A stretch of DNA of 64,000 nt, taken from contig NZ_CP013481.2 of NCBI RefSeq assembly GCF_001465595.2, forward strand, positions 1 through 64,000. The letters run 5' to 3'. The position numbers were made by a program, and so were the translations under genes. Positions 63,080 to 64,000 of the stretch are shown one piece after another. The notes below the pieces were generated by a model. That model saw only the letters and a program-made list of their open reading frames with translations. It did not search any database and was not told the DNA's origin. The first letter of the stretch is position 1; every line of letters begins with the position of its first letter. The stretch comes from Pandoraea apista (lineage in GTDB: Bacteria; Pseudomonadota; Gammaproteobacteria; Burkholderiales; Burkholderiaceae).

Positions 63080-63873
63080 GGACGGCTATGTACGGGAATG
63101 GGGGCGGTAACGGTAACGGTAACGGTAACGGCAAGGGCGGTGCGAACATCCCGGCACTGGAAGTCGAGGGACTTCAGGCCTGGTACGGCGAATCGCACAT
63201 CCTGCACGGCGTGGACCTGACGGTGGGCCGTGGCGAAGTCGTCACGCTGCTCGGGCGCAACGGCGCCGGGCGTACCACGACGCTGCGCGCCATCATGGGG
63301 CTGACCGGACAGCGTCAGGGTTCGATACGCATTGGCGGTGAAGAAACCATTCACTTGCCGACGTACAAGGTTGCGCACCACGGCGTGGGCTACTGCCCCG
63401 AAGAGCGCGGTATTTTCGCGAGCCTGTCGTGCGAGGAAAACCTGTTGCTGCCGCCGTATATCGGCATGAGCGGCAATCGTCGCGAAGACGGCGGACTCGG
63501 CATGTCGCTCGAAGAGATCTACGACATGTTCCCCAACCTGAAGGAGCGGCGCCACAGTCAGGGCACGCGTTTGTCGGGCGGCGAACAACAGATGCTGGCC
63601 GTGGCGCGCATTCTGCGCACGGGCGCCAATTTGTTGCTGCTTGACGAGATTTCCGAAGGTCTTGCGCCGGTGATCGTGCAGACGTTGGCACGCATGATTA
63701 CCACGCTCAAGGCGCGGGGCTACACCATCGTGATGGTGGAACAGAATTTCCGTTTTGCGGCTCCGCTGGCCGATCGCTTCTATGTGATGGAGCACGGCAA
63801 GATCGTGGAGCGCTTCGGCGCTCAGGAGCTGGAAACGAAGATGCCGGTGCTGCACGAGTTGTTGGGCGTATGA
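63076..63873 (+). CDS. ABC transporter ATP-binding protein, LivF-type, with Arg in Walker A
   Basis: The 265-residue protein (GTG start at 63076 overlapping the livG stop; an ATG at 63088 is possible) is the second ATPase of a HAAT-type importer. It has an N-terminal Gly-Asn repeat (about residues 7-20) encoded by a hexanucleotide repeat. The Walker A reads GRNGAGRTT, with Arg66 where almost all ABC ATPases have the nucleotide-binding Lys. The signature RLSGGEQQMLAVARIL and Walker B LLLLDEISEGLAP are intact. Arg may be tolerated or reduce activity. It works with the LivG-type partner upstream. Confidence 0.9.
   Translation: MRTAMYGNGGGNGNGNGNGKGGANIPALEVEGLQAWYGESHILHGVDLTVGRGEVVTLLGRNGAGRTTTLRAIMGLTGQRQGSIRIGGEETIHLPTYKVAHHGVGYCPEERGIFASLSCEENLLLPPYIGMSGNRREDGGLGMSLEEIYDMFPNLKERRHSQGTRLSGGEQQMLAVARILRTGANLLLLDEISEGLAPVIVQTLARMITTLKARGYTIVMVEQNFRFAAPLADRFYVMEHGKIVERFGAQELETKMPVLHELLGV
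63105..63134 (+). repeat. Hexanucleotide repeat encoding Gly-Asn
   Basis: CGGTAA occurs four times in tandem (63105-63128), followed by one CGGCAA (63129-63134). It lies inside the LivF-type gene, in frame, near the N-terminus. Unit length six keeps the reading frame, so copy-number change would lengthen or shorten a flexible leader. Confidence 0.85.
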
Positions 63874-63943
63874 GGTGAGCTACCCGGTGCGTACGCGTGC
63901 CGGGCGATGGACCCAGGCGATCAAATCCACGAAGGAGACGAAG

Positions 63944-64000
63944 ATGACGATGCGGATGAAGGCGTTGGCCGTTGCGGCTGCGTTCGGTTTTGCGGCAATG
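63944..64000 (+). CDS. Start of a substrate-binding protein gene (truncated by the window edge)
   Basis: An ATG at 63944 with GGAGA six bases upstream opens a frame that runs off the window. The visible 19 residues (MTMRMKALAVAAAFGFAAM) are the start of a signal peptide: short basic N-terminus and Ala-rich hydrophobic core. Position after LivG- and LivF-type ATPases suggests the periplasmic binding protein of the same importer. The product cannot be confirmed from 57 bases. Confidence 0.6.
   Translation, partial: MTMRMKALAVAAAFGFAAM

Noticed and set aside
1..64000. CRISPR arrays, insertion sequences, integrases, rRNA or tRNA genes
   Set aside because: No regularly spaced repeat array, transposase or integrase frame, or cloverleaf-like sequence was noticed on either strand. 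A covariance-model search could still find a small RNA that I missed.

Overview
The window is about 64 kb of GC-rich DNA, roughly 63-64% overall by eye, carrying a typical betaproteobacterial core. It starts just downstream of where dnaA would lie and runs through rpmH-rnpA-yidD-yidC-mnmE. Gene content fits the Burkholderiaceae and most resembles Pandoraea: a heme-uptake operon, a fused indolepyruvate ferredoxin oxidoreductase, a phenylalanine hydroxylase pair, and an alpha-2-macroglobulin/PBP1C pair. The genus call is an inference from gene content and order, not a search result.

Layout, left to right. 1-814: non-coding, with DnaA boxes and the rpmH promoter. 0.8-5.1 kb: ribosomal protein L34, RNase P protein, membrane insertion (YidD, YidC) and tRNA U34 modification (MnmE). 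5.3-12.3 kb: three small exported proteins, ThpR, a small conserved protein, an MHYT membrane protein, a DHA2 multidrug exporter, a DedA-rhodanese fusion and an OhrR-like regulator without cysteine. 13-19.7 kb: ClC channel, MnmC (the same tRNA wobble pathway as MnmE), a CPA2 antiporter and YbdK. 19.7-21.05 kb: non-coding, with the best candidate chromosomal origin. 21-25.3 kb: a MarR regulator with a Cys-rich tail, a SET-domain methyltransferase, PhhB/PhhA with a divergent Lrp-type regulator, and a short FUSC-like protein. 25.5-34.6 kb: A2M, a YhhN-family protein and PBP1C, translationally coupled. 34.7-42.8 kb: an ornithine cyclodeaminase-family reductase convergent with a Fur-controlled heme operon (receptor, HmuS, HmuT, HmuU, HmuV). 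43-48.7 kb: an Lrp regulator divergent from a fused 2-oxoacid:ferredoxin oxidoreductase, then trpS. 48.9-50.4 kb: an orphan pair of unknown genes. 50.6-58.8 kb: amidohydrolase, MHS transporter, LysR, fumC, LysR and GMC oxidoreductase. 58.86-61.76 kb: a lower-GC three-gene operon of unknown function. 62.3-64 kb: LivG, LivF and the start of a substrate-binding protein of a branched-chain amino acid/amide-type ABC transporter.

Two points stand out. First, the 19.95-20.28 kb gap has an AT-rich iterated repeat, a run of DnaA-trio triplets and several DnaA boxes in the expected order. Hand counts suggest the GC skew of the + strand changes sign somewhere between 12 and 23 kb. Together these suggest oriC lies here, about 19 kb from rpmH, with dnaA and oriC separated as in E. 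coli. Second, the 58.86-61.76 kb operon encodes a PhyH-type dioxygenase, a NUDIX-methyltransferase fusion and a divergent PP2C-like protein. The genes are almost without gaps, have atypical composition, and sit behind a 9-11-9 bp inverted repeat. I know of no described system with this set, so it is the best candidate for something new.

No tRNA, rRNA, CRISPR array, insertion sequence or integrase was recognised.
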